Assembly (NCBI RefSeq): GCF_900142895.1
Contig: NZ_LT670847.1
Coordinates: forward strand, 1,922,001 to 1,986,000
Origin: Vreelandella subglaciescola
Lineage (GTDB): Bacteria > Pseudomonadota > Gammaproteobacteria > Pseudomonadales > Halomonadaceae
Length of the DNA: 64,000 bases
Reading direction: 5' to 3'
Within the stretch, counting starts at the first letter, position 1. The number at the start of each line of letters is the position of its first letter. The translations under genes were made by a program, and so were the position numbers. The notes under the pieces are model-generated. The model worked only from the letters and a program-made list of their open reading frames with translations. It ran no database searches and was not told the DNA's origin. Shown one piece after another: positions 1 through 7,782 of this stretch.

Positions 1-812
1 AAATCCGGCGCGCACTGGTGCGGGGTCACGTGGAGCAGGTCAAAGGGCTGCTCGACACGGGTCTTTTCACCCTCGGCGTTTTGCGTCTCGAAGGTGGCAA
101 CCTTGCGCTCACCGTCTACCGCCACCAGATCGTGAGATAACAGCACCTCAACGCCGTGGCGCTTGGCCACTCGCTCAAGCGGGGGTACAAACGCGGGCAC
201 GCTGAACAGCGCCCCGCCGCCGCTGTAAAACTTGAGCGTACTGTTGTTGCTGATCCCTTTCTGCTTGAAATGATCGGCGGCCAGATAGGCGATTTTCTGC
301 GGCGCACCGGCGCACTTCAGCGGCGGCGGCGGCTGAGTAAAGATGGCGTTGCCGCCGGTAAAGCCGTCCAGGCACTGCCACGTATAGCGCACCGTCTCGG
401 GGCTGTAGTTGCTGCATACGCCGTTCTTGCCCAGCGTTGCCTCAAGGCCTTCAACACGGCCCCAGTCCAGCTTGATTCCCGGCGCCACCACCAGCTGCGA
501 ATAGCCCAGGCGCTGACCGTCGTCGAGCTGCACGGCGTTCTCGTCGGGGTCAAACGCGGTAACCGCCGCCTGAACAAGCGTCGCGCCTTTGGGCACCACG
601 TCGCGGATGGCCCGGCGGGTATTATCCAGCGCGTAAGTGCCGCCGCCCACCAGGGTAAAGGCCGGCTGATAATAATGTTGTCCGGACGGCTCGACAATGG
701 CTACGTCAAGCCCCGGCCGGCGGCGCAACAACGACGCGGCCACCGTGATGCCGGCCGTACCGCCGCCGATAATAACGACCTGATGACGGCGATTTTCGGA
801 TTCCGTTGGCAT
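1..812 (-). CDS. Sulfide:quinone oxidoreductase-like flavoprotein (3' end outside window)
   Basis: Reading the minus strand from an ATG at 812 gives 270 residues that run off the window start, so the C-terminus is missing. The N-terminus has a dinucleotide-binding fold (VVIIGGGTAGITVAASL, about residues 12-28). Residues 131-137 (GVCSNYS) and 166-173 (KCAGAPQK) carry the two cysteines (Cys133, Cys167) typical of sulfide:quinone oxidoreductases and related flavocytochrome c flavoproteins. Such enzymes oxidise sulfide to sulfane sulfur and pass electrons to quinone at the inner membrane. An AGGAGA-type ribosome site precedes the ATG. It is divergent from cysJI. The family call is firm; the exact substrate is inferred. 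Confidence 0.8.
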   Translation of the reverse strand, partial: MPTESENRRHQVVIIGGGTAGITVAASLLRRRPGLDVAIVEPSGQHYYQPAFTLVGGGTYALDNTRRAIRDVVPKGATLVQAAVTAFDPDENAVQLDDGQRLGYSQLVVAPGIKLDWGRVEGLEATLGKNGVCSNYSPETVRYTWQCLDGFTGGNAIFTQPPPPLKCAGAPQKIAYLAADHFKQKGISNNSTLKFYSGGGALFSVPAFVPPLERVAKRHGVEVLLSHDLVAVDGERKVATFETQNAEGEKTRVEQPFDLLHVTPHQCAPD

Positions 813-1139
813 GTGTCTCTCCTTGGTTTAAGCATGGATGAAACGATAAAGCACTAAGCGGGCGACTCTTAATAACTATTGAGCATATAATTACATATCA
901 AATACATAGCTCTAGCGTCATGCGTCGCCATTTAGCCCGCTATCTTTTTAACCTGTTGTTTATAAAGATAATTTCATTTATTAAGGTAGCGAACACGCCG
1001 CCTTATAACAAGATCATATAAAAAATAGGTCGGTTAATATCACAAAACAATATCAATCTTTTTACAAACCCCCGGCGCTCCGGTGGTAGGTTACGTAAAA
1101 ATGTTAACCATGCTGACCGTATTTCATGAAAAATGCCCT
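813..1139. promoter_or_regulatory. AT-rich divergent intergenic region between SQR-like gene and cysJI
   Basis: This 327-bp stretch is far more AT-rich than the flanking genes and must contain the promoters of both divergent units. A TATAAT-like hexamer lies at 886-891, but I cannot pair it convincingly with a -35 box. In-frame GTG (1083) and ATG (1101, 1110) codons precede the preferred cysJ start. CysB control is expected for sulfite reductase genes, but no binding site can be assigned by eye. Confidence 0.4.
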
Positions 1140-2942
1140 ATGAAAATTGATCCGAGTAATTCTCCCCTATCGGCTGATCAGGCCAACGGCCTGAATCGCC
1201 TGTTAGAAACGCTGGCGCCCCACCAGTTTGACTGGCTGGCAGGCTTTATTGCCGGCCATCAGGCCGCTCAGCCGGGCGCGCCAGGTACCGCCGCCGCCCA
1301 AGGTGCCGGTGATACCGGCCAGGAGCACCCCTCGCTGACCGTGCTTTACGGCTCGCAAACCGGCAACTGCGAAGGGCTGGCGGAAGCGCTCGGCGAGCAG
1401 GCCAACGCCCACGGCATTAATGCCCGGGTGCTGGATATGGCCGACTACAAGCCGCGCCAGCTGAAAAGCGAAAGCTACGTGGTCGTGGTCACCTCGACCC
1501 ACGGCGAAGGCGAGCCGCCGGATAACGCGCTGGACCTCCACGAGTTCATCCACGGCCGCAAGGCGCCGTCGCTCAAGCATTTGCAGTACGGCGTGCTGGC
1601 GCTGGGCGACACCAGCTACGAGCATTACTGCCAGACCGGCAAGGATTTTGACGCCGCCTTTGCCAAGCTGGGCGCCACCGCGCTGGTCGAGCGTGCCGAC
1701 TGCGACGTCGACTACGACGACGAGGCCGAGGCCTGGTGCAAAACCCTGATCGAGCGTTTGCAAAACGAAGCCGGCGCCTCGGGCATGCCCACCGCCGGTG
1801 GCGTGAGCGCTGCGCCCACTACCGAGGCGTATACCCGCCGCTATCCGTTCATGGCCGAGGTGCTCGACAACCAGTGGCTCAACGGCCGCGGCTCGAGCAA
1901 GGAAACCCGCCACATCGAGCTGTCGCTTGAAGGCTCGGGCCTGAGCTATCAGCCGGGCGATTCGCTGGGGCTTTACCCGCAGAATGACCCGGCGCTGGTG
2001 GCCGCGATCATCGAACGGCTAGGGCTTGATGCCGACACGCCGGTTACTGCCGGCGACATCGAGACAACGCTTGCCGGCGCGCTGAAGCATCACCGCGAAA
2101 TCACCCTGCTGACGCGCCCGGTGGTGGAAAAATGGGCCGCGTTGAGCGGCAGCGCCCAGCTTACCGAGCTGACGACTGACAACGCCAAGCTCACCGAGTG
2201 GCTTTACGGACGCGACCTGCTCGACCTCGCGGAAGACGCGCCGGTTACAGGCCTCGACGCCCAGACGCTGATCGAGACGCTGCGCAAGCTGCCGCCGAGG
2301 CTCTACTCCATCGCCTCGAGCCAGTCTGCCGTGGACGACGAAGTCCATCTGACCGTCGCCGCGGTGCGCTACGAAACCGAGGGGCGCAAGCGCGAAGGCG
2401 TGGCCTCGTCCTGGCTTGCCGACCGCCTCGCGGACGACACCACCGTGCCGGCGTATATCGAAGCCAACAAACACTTCCGTCTGCCCGAGGACGACGCCGC
2501 GCCGGTGATCATGATCGGGCCGGGCACCGGCATCGCTCCGTTCCGCGCGTTTATGCAGGAACGCGAAGAGCGCGAGGCCGAAGGCGCCAACTGGCTGCTG
2601 TTCGGCGACCGCAATTTCCACTCGGACTTTCTCTACCAGAGCGAGTGGCTGGCGTGGCGCCGTCAGGGCGTGGTCGACCGCATCGACGTAGCGTTCTCCC
2701 GCGATCAGGGCGAAAAAGTCTACGTTCAGCAGCGTCTGCGCGAAAACGCCGAAGACGTCTGGCGCTGGCTTGAGCGCGGCGCCTACCTCTACGTCTGCGG
2801 CGACGCCGACAGGATGGCGCCCGACGTTCACCGCGCGCTGCTCGACGTGATCATCGACGCCGGCGGCAAGAACGAAGAAGATGCCACCGACTACCTGCGG
2901 GAGTTGACCCGCCAGAAACGCTACCAGCGGGATATCTACTAA
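1140..2942 (+). CDS. cysJ: Assimilatory sulfite reductase (NADPH) flavoprotein alpha subunit
   Basis: The 600-residue product carries electrons from NADPH through FAD and FMN to the CysI hemoprotein, for the six-electron reduction of sulfite to sulfide in cysteine synthesis. An N-terminal flavodoxin domain (LTVLYGSQTGNCEGLAEAL; STHGEGEPPDNA) is followed by a ferredoxin-NADP reductase module with the FAD motif RLYSIASS, the NADPH-binding GPGTGIAPFRAFMQER and the family C-terminus RYQRDIY. The ATG at 1140 gives an N-terminus that lines up with E. coli CysJ (599 aa). Upstream in-frame starts at 1083, 1101 and 1110 are possible but would add an unusual leader. The TAA stop overlaps the cysI ATG by one base, indicating translational coupling. 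Confidence 0.95.
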   Translation: MKIDPSNSPLSADQANGLNRLLETLAPHQFDWLAGFIAGHQAAQPGAPGTAAAQGAGDTGQEHPSLTVLYGSQTGNCEGLAEALGEQANAHGINARVLDMADYKPRQLKSESYVVVVTSTHGEGEPPDNALDLHEFIHGRKAPSLKHLQYGVLALGDTSYEHYCQTGKDFDAAFAKLGATALVERADCDVDYDDEAEAWCKTLIERLQNEAGASGMPTAGGVSAAPTTEAYTRRYPFMAEVLDNQWLNGRGSSKETRHIELSLEGSGLSYQPGDSLGLYPQNDPALVAAIIERLGLDADTPVTAGDIETTLAGALKHHREITLLTRPVVEKWAALSGSAQLTELTTDNAKLTEWLYGRDLLDLAEDAPVTGLDAQTLIETLRKLPPRLYSIASSQSAVDDEVHLTVAAVRYETEGRKREGVASSWLADRLADDTTVPAYIEANKHFRLPEDDAAPVIMIGPGTGIAPFRAFMQEREEREAEGANWLLFGDRNFHSDFLYQSEWLAWRRQGVVDRIDVAFSRDQGEKVYVQQRLRENAEDVWRWLERGAYLYVCGDADRMAPDVHRALLDVIIDAGGKNEEDATDYLRELTRQKRYQRDIY

Positions 2943-4660
2943 TGAGCGACAAGTTACCTGATGCCGAGATCATCAAGCGCGAAAGCAACTACCTGCGCGG
3001 CACCATCGCCGAAGGGCTTGACGACCTGGCCACCGGCGCGATCTCGGACAACGACAATAAGCTGACCAAGTTCCACGGCACTTATTTGCAGGACGACCGC
3101 GACGTACGCGACGAACGCCGTCGCCAGCGCCTCGAGCCGCTGCACATGTTCATGGTGCGCCTGCGCCTGCCCGGCGGCGTGCTCACTCCCGAGCAGTGGC
3201 TGGGGATGGATGACATCGCCGGCGACTGCGCCAACCACACCCTGAAGCTGACCACGCGCCAGACATTCCAGTTTCACGGCGTGTTCAAGCACAAGATGCG
3301 CCCGCTGATGCGTGCCATCGACGCGCTGGGGCTCGATACCAAAGGCGCCTGCGGCGACGTCAACCGTAATGTGGTATCCAACGTCAACCCGCATGAGTCT
3401 CAGGTGCACGCCGATATCCACCGCTACTCCGTGGACATCAGCGAGCGGCTGAAGTGGCGCTCCAGGGCCTACGCCGAAATCTGGCTGGGCGAAGACCGCG
3501 TTGAAGCGCGGGGCGAGGACGAGCCGGGTAAAGAGGAAGAAGAGCCGTTTTACAGCTACTACTACATGCCGCGTAAATTCAAGATTGCGCTGGCCGTACC
3601 GCCGGAAAACGACGCCGACGTGCTGTCCAACGACATCGCCCTGATCGCCATCGTCGAAGACGGCAAGCTGGTCGGCTTTAACGTCGGCGTGGGCGGCGGC
3701 ATGGGCATGACCTACGGTAACGAAGCCACCCACCCGCGCCTTGCCGACGTCGCCGGTTACGTGCCCGCCGACCAGGTCGTGGACGCCTGCGAGGCCATCG
3801 CCGCCATCCAGCGCGACCACGGCTGCCGTACCGAGCGCACCCACGCGCGCTTCAAATACACTATGGCCGACCACGGCGTCGAGTGGTTTCTGGAACGTTT
3901 TGCCGAATACCACGGTACGCCCATGGCGCCGGTGCGCGACTACGTCTTCACCCATAGCGGCGACCGCTTTGGCTGGGTCGAAGGCGAAAACGGTAACCAG
4001 CACCTGACGCTATCCATCCGCAGCGGCCGCGTGCTGGATACCGACGAGCTCGCGCTGCGCACCGCCCTGCGCGACATCGCCAAAATCCACACCGGCGATT
4101 TCCGCATCACCTGTAACCAGAACCTGATCATCGCCAACGTCGCGCCGGAGAAGAAGGCTGAAATTCAGACGCTGGTCGATCACTACGGGCTGGAAGACGG
4201 CAGCGGGATCTCTGCGCTGGCACGCAACTCCATGTCGTGTGTGGCCTTTCCCACCTGCGCGCTGGCCATGGCCGAGTCCGAGCGCTACCTGCCATCGCTG
4301 ACCGACAAGCTCGACGCGCTGATGGACAAGGCCGGGCTTGCCGATACACCGATCAACGTGCGCGTCACCGGCTGCCCCAACGGCTGTGCGCGACCGTACC
4401 TGGCCGAGATCGGCCTGACCGGCAAGGCGCTGGGCAAGTACAACCTCTTCCTTGGCGGCGACGAGCGCGGCGAACGCATGAACCGCCTCTACCGCGAGAA
4501 CATCGACGAGGCCACCATTCTTGAGCTGCTCGAGCCGATGCTTGAGCGCTTTGCTGCCGAGCGTAACGACGGCGAAGGCTTCGGCGACTTTCTGATCCGT
4601 GGTGGCATCGTCGATGCCGAACGCCCGCCCGAGGTGTTCCACAAGGCCTACGCGGTTTAG
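2942..4660 (+). CDS. cysI: Assimilatory sulfite reductase (NADPH) hemoprotein beta subunit
   Basis: This 572-residue subunit binds siroheme and a 4Fe-4S cluster and reduces sulfite to sulfide with electrons from CysJ. The cluster cysteines are visible in CVAFPTCALAMAESERYLP (C-x5-C) and VTGCPNGCARPYL (C-x3-C), the arrangement of E. coli CysI (570 aa). The N-terminal half has the sulfite/nitrite reductase repeat with LTTRQTFQFHGV. The gene is coupled to cysJ through TAATG and followed by a strong hairpin. cysH and cysG are not in this window. Confidence 0.96.
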   Translation: MSDKLPDAEIIKRESNYLRGTIAEGLDDLATGAISDNDNKLTKFHGTYLQDDRDVRDERRRQRLEPLHMFMVRLRLPGGVLTPEQWLGMDDIAGDCANHTLKLTTRQTFQFHGVFKHKMRPLMRAIDALGLDTKGACGDVNRNVVSNVNPHESQVHADIHRYSVDISERLKWRSRAYAEIWLGEDRVEARGEDEPGKEEEEPFYSYYYMPRKFKIALAVPPENDADVLSNDIALIAIVEDGKLVGFNVGVGGGMGMTYGNEATHPRLADVAGYVPADQVVDACEAIAAIQRDHGCRTERTHARFKYTMADHGVEWFLERFAEYHGTPMAPVRDYVFTHSGDRFGWVEGENGNQHLTLSIRSGRVLDTDELALRTALRDIAKIHTGDFRITCNQNLIIANVAPEKKAEIQTLVDHYGLEDGSGISALARNSMSCVAFPTCALAMAESERYLPSLTDKLDALMDKAGLADTPINVRVTGCPNGCARPYLAEIGLTGKALGKYNLFLGGDERGERMNRLYRENIDEATILELLEPMLERFAAERNDGEGFGDFLIRGGIVDAERPPEVFHKAYAV

Positions 4661-4688
4661 CAGCACCCACGCCGTACGTCGCACACAC

Positions 4689-4726
4689 AAACGCCCCGCC
4701 GGTCAGTGCTTGCCGGCGGGGCGTTT
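4689..4726 (+). terminator. Probable transcription terminator of cysJI
   Basis: There is a perfect 14-bp inverted repeat: 4689-4702 (aaacgccccgccgg) pairs with 4713-4726 around a 10-nt loop, 28 bp after the cysI stop. The arm ends in TTT but no long U tract follows, so termination efficiency is uncertain. The outer A/T ends would allow some bidirectional use. Confidence 0.7.
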
Positions 4727-4782
4727 GCGTTATGCCTGATGCGTTATGGCCTGACGTTTAACGTGGCTAGCCTGGCCACGCC

Positions 4783-5004
4783 TCAGTGCAGCCCGCCGTC
4801 GGCGTGCTTTTCCAGGGGATCGGGGAGCTCGGCAATTTGCCGGGCGAGCGACTGAATTTCGCGATGCAGCTCAATGCCGCGGCGGGCACGCAGGTGGCGT
4901 TTGGCCGAGTCGCGGCGGCGGTTTTCATGTTCGTCCACTTCCATGGTCATGAAAATATCCAGCAGCTGAGTCTTGACCGAAGTGACTCGTTCGACATTAC
5001 GCAT
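4783..5004 (-). CDS. Small basic/charged protein of unknown function
   Basis: The 73-residue reading frame has a GGAGG ribosome site about 10 nt before its ATG, which supports real translation. It is divergent from hexR with about 285 bp between them. The central part is highly charged and probably helical (DEHENRRRDSAKRHLRARR), followed by a leucine-spaced amphipathic segment; no signal peptide or membrane segment is visible. Internal Met codons at residues 19 and 21 are possible shorter starts. I do not recognise the family. Confidence 0.55.
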   Translation of the reverse strand: MRNVERVTSVKTQLLDIFMTMEVDEHENRRRDSAKRHLRARRGIELHREIQSLARQIAELPDPLEKHADGGLH

Positions 5005-5289
5005 AATCGACGTTCCTCCAGAGGCTGATACCCGCGCCTGACCGCGTCCGTGACGCCCGTGTTACCTACAGCGCGGCACTTCCTTTATTACCACTTCCAT
5101 TATTACTATAGCCCAAGTGACAAAATGATGAAGGGCGTAGCGAAACGGAGCTAAATACGCCCAACGTGACAAACGTGCGATAATTCGGCGACTCGTCCCC
5201 GTCCTGTCATTCAACGGTGTGCGCCTGTTGTTCAGCCCGGTCGTGTAACCCCGTTATTCAAAGCCGTCATTAACACCAAGGAGCCTGCC

Positions 5290-6150
5290 GTGAGCCGTGC
5301 CCTGTTCGATGAATTGAGACACCGCATGGAGCACTTTCGCCGCTCCGAACAGAAAGTGGCGCGCTTTGTGCTGCGAAACCCCGACGAAGTCATCCACATG
5401 CGCATTGTCGATCTGGCCACCGAAGCCAAGGTCAGCGAGCCAACCGTGGTGCGCTTTTGCCGGGCGCTGGGCTGCGGCGGCTTTCAGGATTTCAAGCTCC
5501 AGCTGGCGCAGATGCTGGCAACCGGCAGCCAGTTCGCCCAGTTCTCGATGAACGACAGCGACTCCATTGCCGAGTTTTCCCACAGCATTTTCGACTCCAC
5601 TGTAGGCACGCTGCTGTCGGTGCGCGACCGTATCGATCATCAGGCACTGGGGCGCGCAGTGAATGCGTTGGCCGGTGCCAACCGGGTGGAGTTTTATGGC
5701 TTTGGCGCCTCTGGCGCGGTGGCGGCAGACGCCCAGCACAAATTCTTCCGCCTGCAGATTTCCACTTCGTCCTATTCCGACCCGCACATGCAGAACATGT
5801 CGGCGGCCACGCTTAGCCCGGGCGATGTAGTGGTGGCCATTTCCCAGACCGGGCGCACCCGCGCGCTGGTGGCAAGCGTACGGCTAGCGCGCGAAGCCGG
5901 CGCCACGGTGATCGGCCTTTGCCCCAGCGGCTCGCCGCTGGCCACCGAGGTTACCCTGCCGCTTTACGTCGACGTGTTCGAAGACACCGAAATCTACACG
6001 CCCATGAGTTCGCGCATCGCGCATCTGGTGTTGGTCGACGTGCTCGCCGTGGGCGTGGCCAAAACCCGCGGGCCGCAGCTTGCCGAACAGCTTCAAGCGG
6101 TTAAGAAAAGCCTCCACCCGCTGCGCTTTCCCGACGGCGGCGCGCGCTGA
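5290..6150 (+). CDS. hexR: RpiR-family transcriptional regulator, HexR-like
   Basis: The 286-residue protein has an N-terminal RpiR-type helix-turn-helix (residues 1-77, with VSEPTVVRFCRALGCGGFQD) and a C-terminal SIS sugar-phosphate-binding domain (about 120-250, with FYGFGASGAVAADAQHKF and AISQTGRT). HexR proteins repress hexose catabolism genes (zwf, edd, gap) and respond to 2-keto-3-deoxy-6-phosphogluconate. The GTG start at 5290 is supported by AAGGAG 7 nt upstream. None of the usual target genes is adjacent, so assignment rests on sequence likeness. A hairpin follows the stop. Confidence 0.85.
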   Translation: MSRALFDELRHRMEHFRRSEQKVARFVLRNPDEVIHMRIVDLATEAKVSEPTVVRFCRALGCGGFQDFKLQLAQMLATGSQFAQFSMNDSDSIAEFSHSIFDSTVGTLLSVRDRIDHQALGRAVNALAGANRVEFYGFGASGAVAADAQHKFFRLQISTSSYSDPHMQNMSAATLSPGDVVVAISQTGRTRALVASVRLAREAGATVIGLCPSGSPLATEVTLPLYVDVFEDTEIYTPMSSRIAHLVLVDVLAVGVAKTRGPQLAEQLQAVKKSLHPLRFPDGGAR

Positions 6151-6170
6151 TACGCCACCCACGCCCGGAT

Positions 6171-6207
6171 AACGCCCCTGCCGGCTATCTGCTGGCGGGG
6201 CGCTTTT
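6171..6207 (+). terminator. Probable terminator of hexR
   Basis: The inverted arms cgcccc-t-gcc and ggc-ggggcg flank a short loop and are followed by cTTTTc, 20 bp after the hexR stop. The stem is GC-rich with one bulged base. It also marks the left edge of the accessory region, since the DNA beyond it turns AT-rich. Confidence 0.65.
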
Positions 6208-6239
6208 CATGCGGCACCAAATTTTGAGCTACTAGTAGG

Positions 6240-6470
6240 CGTGTGGCTCAAAAAAGTAGCGGAAACGACGAGCTGGAAGCGGTATATCTCAGGTAGTCAC
6301 AGCCTGTGGCCTAGCAAAAGCATTCAAAATAAGGCGGGTAATCCTGAACTTATCGTCCCTGAGGAATGAGGCAGATCGGTTGAAAGCTACTGGGGCTAAC
6401 GAAACGCCTTGACATAATTCCATCCGTGTTAGAGATTCTGACCCGGATGATACGTGTAAGTTTTAGACTA
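6240..6470 (+). other. Possible group II intron 5' ribozyme remnant (no protein)
   Basis: Within the 346-bp gap after hexR, a stretch starting GTGTGGCTC at 6240 resembles the GTGYG 5' boundary of bacterial group II introns. Downstream segments (ctggaagcgg near 6272, gaatgaggcagatcgg near 6366, ggggctaacgaaac near 6391) look like domain I sequence as I remember it from such introns. There is no reverse transcriptase and no domain V/VI next to it, so it would be a 5' fragment only. This is recollection-based and needs a covariance-model search. Otherwise nothing is coded here. Confidence 0.28.
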
Positions 6471-6496
6471 AGCACTTAATCAAGACGTTGAAAAGC

Positions 6497-7174
6497 TTAT
6501 GAATCAAATCTATTCACACGATCATTTAACTTTATACGCTGTCTTCGAGAAGTTAAAAGTTTAGTATCCCAATCCTCTGGAGTTAGGGAATATTTGCTAT
6601 TTTTGTTATTCAACCTGAACCGGCGTTCTGCCCCCACTGGCATTTTTTCTGGGCCATATATTGCAACCAAAAGTATAGAGATACTAATAAATTCTAGACT
6701 TCCTCGAGGAATATGGCCGTCCATATCTAAACCTTCTTCTTTCCCTATTCGACATATAAGTGAATTAAAACTACCGATATGTAAATATCCTCCCGACGCG
6801 AGAGGGCCTTGTCGGGTATTATCGGACAGCTTACCTATAGGGTCGCCATGAACATTAGGGTCGCTATCGTTTTCACTGTTGTTGTCTTCGCTAGAAATAT
6901 GTTCTAAATCTGTTACATCTAATTCAATAGTGCCCTGGTTTGTTTCTATCTCTGCGAAAACATATGATATAAAAATAGCTTCAGCGCTCATATTGCTAAT
7001 TATGCAAAGTGCATTTATGTCCTTTTTACTACCCCTATTGATTATTAATTTTGGACTTCGCTGGCGACGAAATCCAGAATAAAGTAACTGGGCATAGACT
7101 AACCAAATTATGAGAGTTCCAAAATTAGTTGACACGATCAGTATATCTTTGTTTTGAGTTATCAAATCCCACAT
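6497..7174 (-). CDS. Membrane-anchored protein of unknown function
   Basis: The 225-residue frame starts with an ATG at 7174. It has one clear hydrophobic segment near the N-terminus (TLIIWLVYAQLLYSGF, about residues 20-35) followed by RRQR, suggesting a cytoplasmic C-terminal domain of about 185 residues. The middle is acidic and Asn/Ser-rich (SSEDNNSENDSD, about 94-105), and a second weakly hydrophobic stretch (FISISILLVAIYG) lies around 163-175. Base composition is much lower in GC than the core genes, a sign of horizontal transfer. I do not recognise the family. It lies beside a 59-nt hairpin and the duplicated 73-aa gene on the same strand. Confidence 0.6.
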   Translation of the reverse strand: MWDLITQNKDILIVSTNFGTLIIWLVYAQLLYSGFRRQRSPKLIINRGSKKDINALCIISNMSAEAIFISYVFAEIETNQGTIELDVTDLEHISSEDNNSENDSDPNVHGDPIGKLSDNTRQGPLASGGYLHIGSFNSLICRIGKEEGLDMDGHIPRGSLEFISISILLVAIYGPEKMPVGAERRFRLNNKNSKYSLTPEDWDTKLLTSRRQRIKLNDRVNRFDS

Positions 7175-7215
7175 ATTATCTACCTTTTACATATTAAATG
7201 TAGTAACTACTTTGC

Positions 7216-7274
7216 CGCAGAAACTGAGTGCAACACCTTAGCAAAACTTCTAGGTGTTTAACTCAGTTTCTGCG
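7216..7274. repeat. Long two-part hairpin
   Basis: A perfect 14-bp inverted repeat (7216-7229, cgcagaaactgagt, with 7261-7274) encloses a second 7-bp pair (aacacct 7232-7238 with aggtgtt 7252-7258). It lies between the 73-aa gene and the 225-aa gene, both on the minus strand. It could end transcription of the 73-aa gene, but no U tract follows. The nested two-stem layout also resembles a recombination site, though the integron attC core bases are not present. Confidence 0.6.
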
Positions 7275-7296
7275 ACCAAGATTGATTCATAAATAA

Positions 7297-7782
7297 TTAT
7301 GATAAGCGCTGCTATTTGTTTGTCTTTCTTGTGACCGTGCAGTGGCACACATCGTCGTCGATACTATCAATACGAATAACAGCTGGGCTGTCATCGGCCA
7401 TGTCTTTGGTAAATAGGAGCCAGCTATTGGAATCGATCCCTCGGACATATTCCCTGCCCACCTCAGGCTCCTCCACCTGATGAATGCCAATCCTTGTGGT
7501 CATGCCAACCTCAAGACGTCTTATATCTTGCATAGACTTCTCCTATATAAAGTACACTAACTGCGAAGGCCGGATTTGGCGCACCTTCGCGCTACTACCA
7601 TACATTGAAACCAGCGCGATGAAGGAATCTAGTAATGCTGGGGCTGCCAATCGGTCGTTTTATTTATGTCATGGCCACCAGAGGCTGGTGGCCAGGTTTC
7701 GCCGTTTTCGCGTACAGACATTGCGTAAAAAACCCTAGTAGTTGGCAATGCCCGAAACGATGGACAAACTGTCTGCCTTCTA
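7297..7782. repeat. Duplicated module, copy A (continues at 9505-9575 beyond the IS)
   Basis: This DNA is repeated at 16187-16498 plus 18216-18460. The match begins at ttatgataagcgct in both copies. It covers the 73-aa gene, a 7-bp hairpin pair (gcgaagg/ccttcgc near 7564-7591), a perfect 9-bp hairpin (ggccaccag/ctggtggcc near 7673-7693) and a terminal section with aaaagccggacagt (9507-9520). The same IS1380 element entered the two copies at different places, so duplication came before both insertions. It may be an old mobile unit, but no transposase belongs to it. Confidence 0.75.
7312..7533 (-). CDS. Small protein of unknown function, intact copy of a duplicated gene
   Basis: A 73-residue product with a strong AGGAGA ribosome site about 7 nt before the ATG at 7533. 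It is acidic in the middle (RIDSIDDDVCHC) and ends in TRKTNK; no membrane segment or known motif is seen. A second copy at 16202-16423 has the same length and start context but a TGG-to-TAG change. Because the two copies are otherwise well conserved, the protein was probably under selection before duplication. Function is unknown. Confidence 0.6.
   Translation of the reverse strand: MQDIRRLEVGMTTRIGIHQVEEPEVGREYVRGIDSNSWLLFTKDMADDSPAVIRIDSIDDDVCHCTVTRKTNK

Noticed and set aside
2019..4003. Long minus-strand frames across cysJ and cysI
   Set aside because: Shadow frames of well-identified genes.
7216..7274. Integron attC site
   Set aside because: The size is right but the RYYYAAC/GTTRRRY core bases do not match and there is no integrase.
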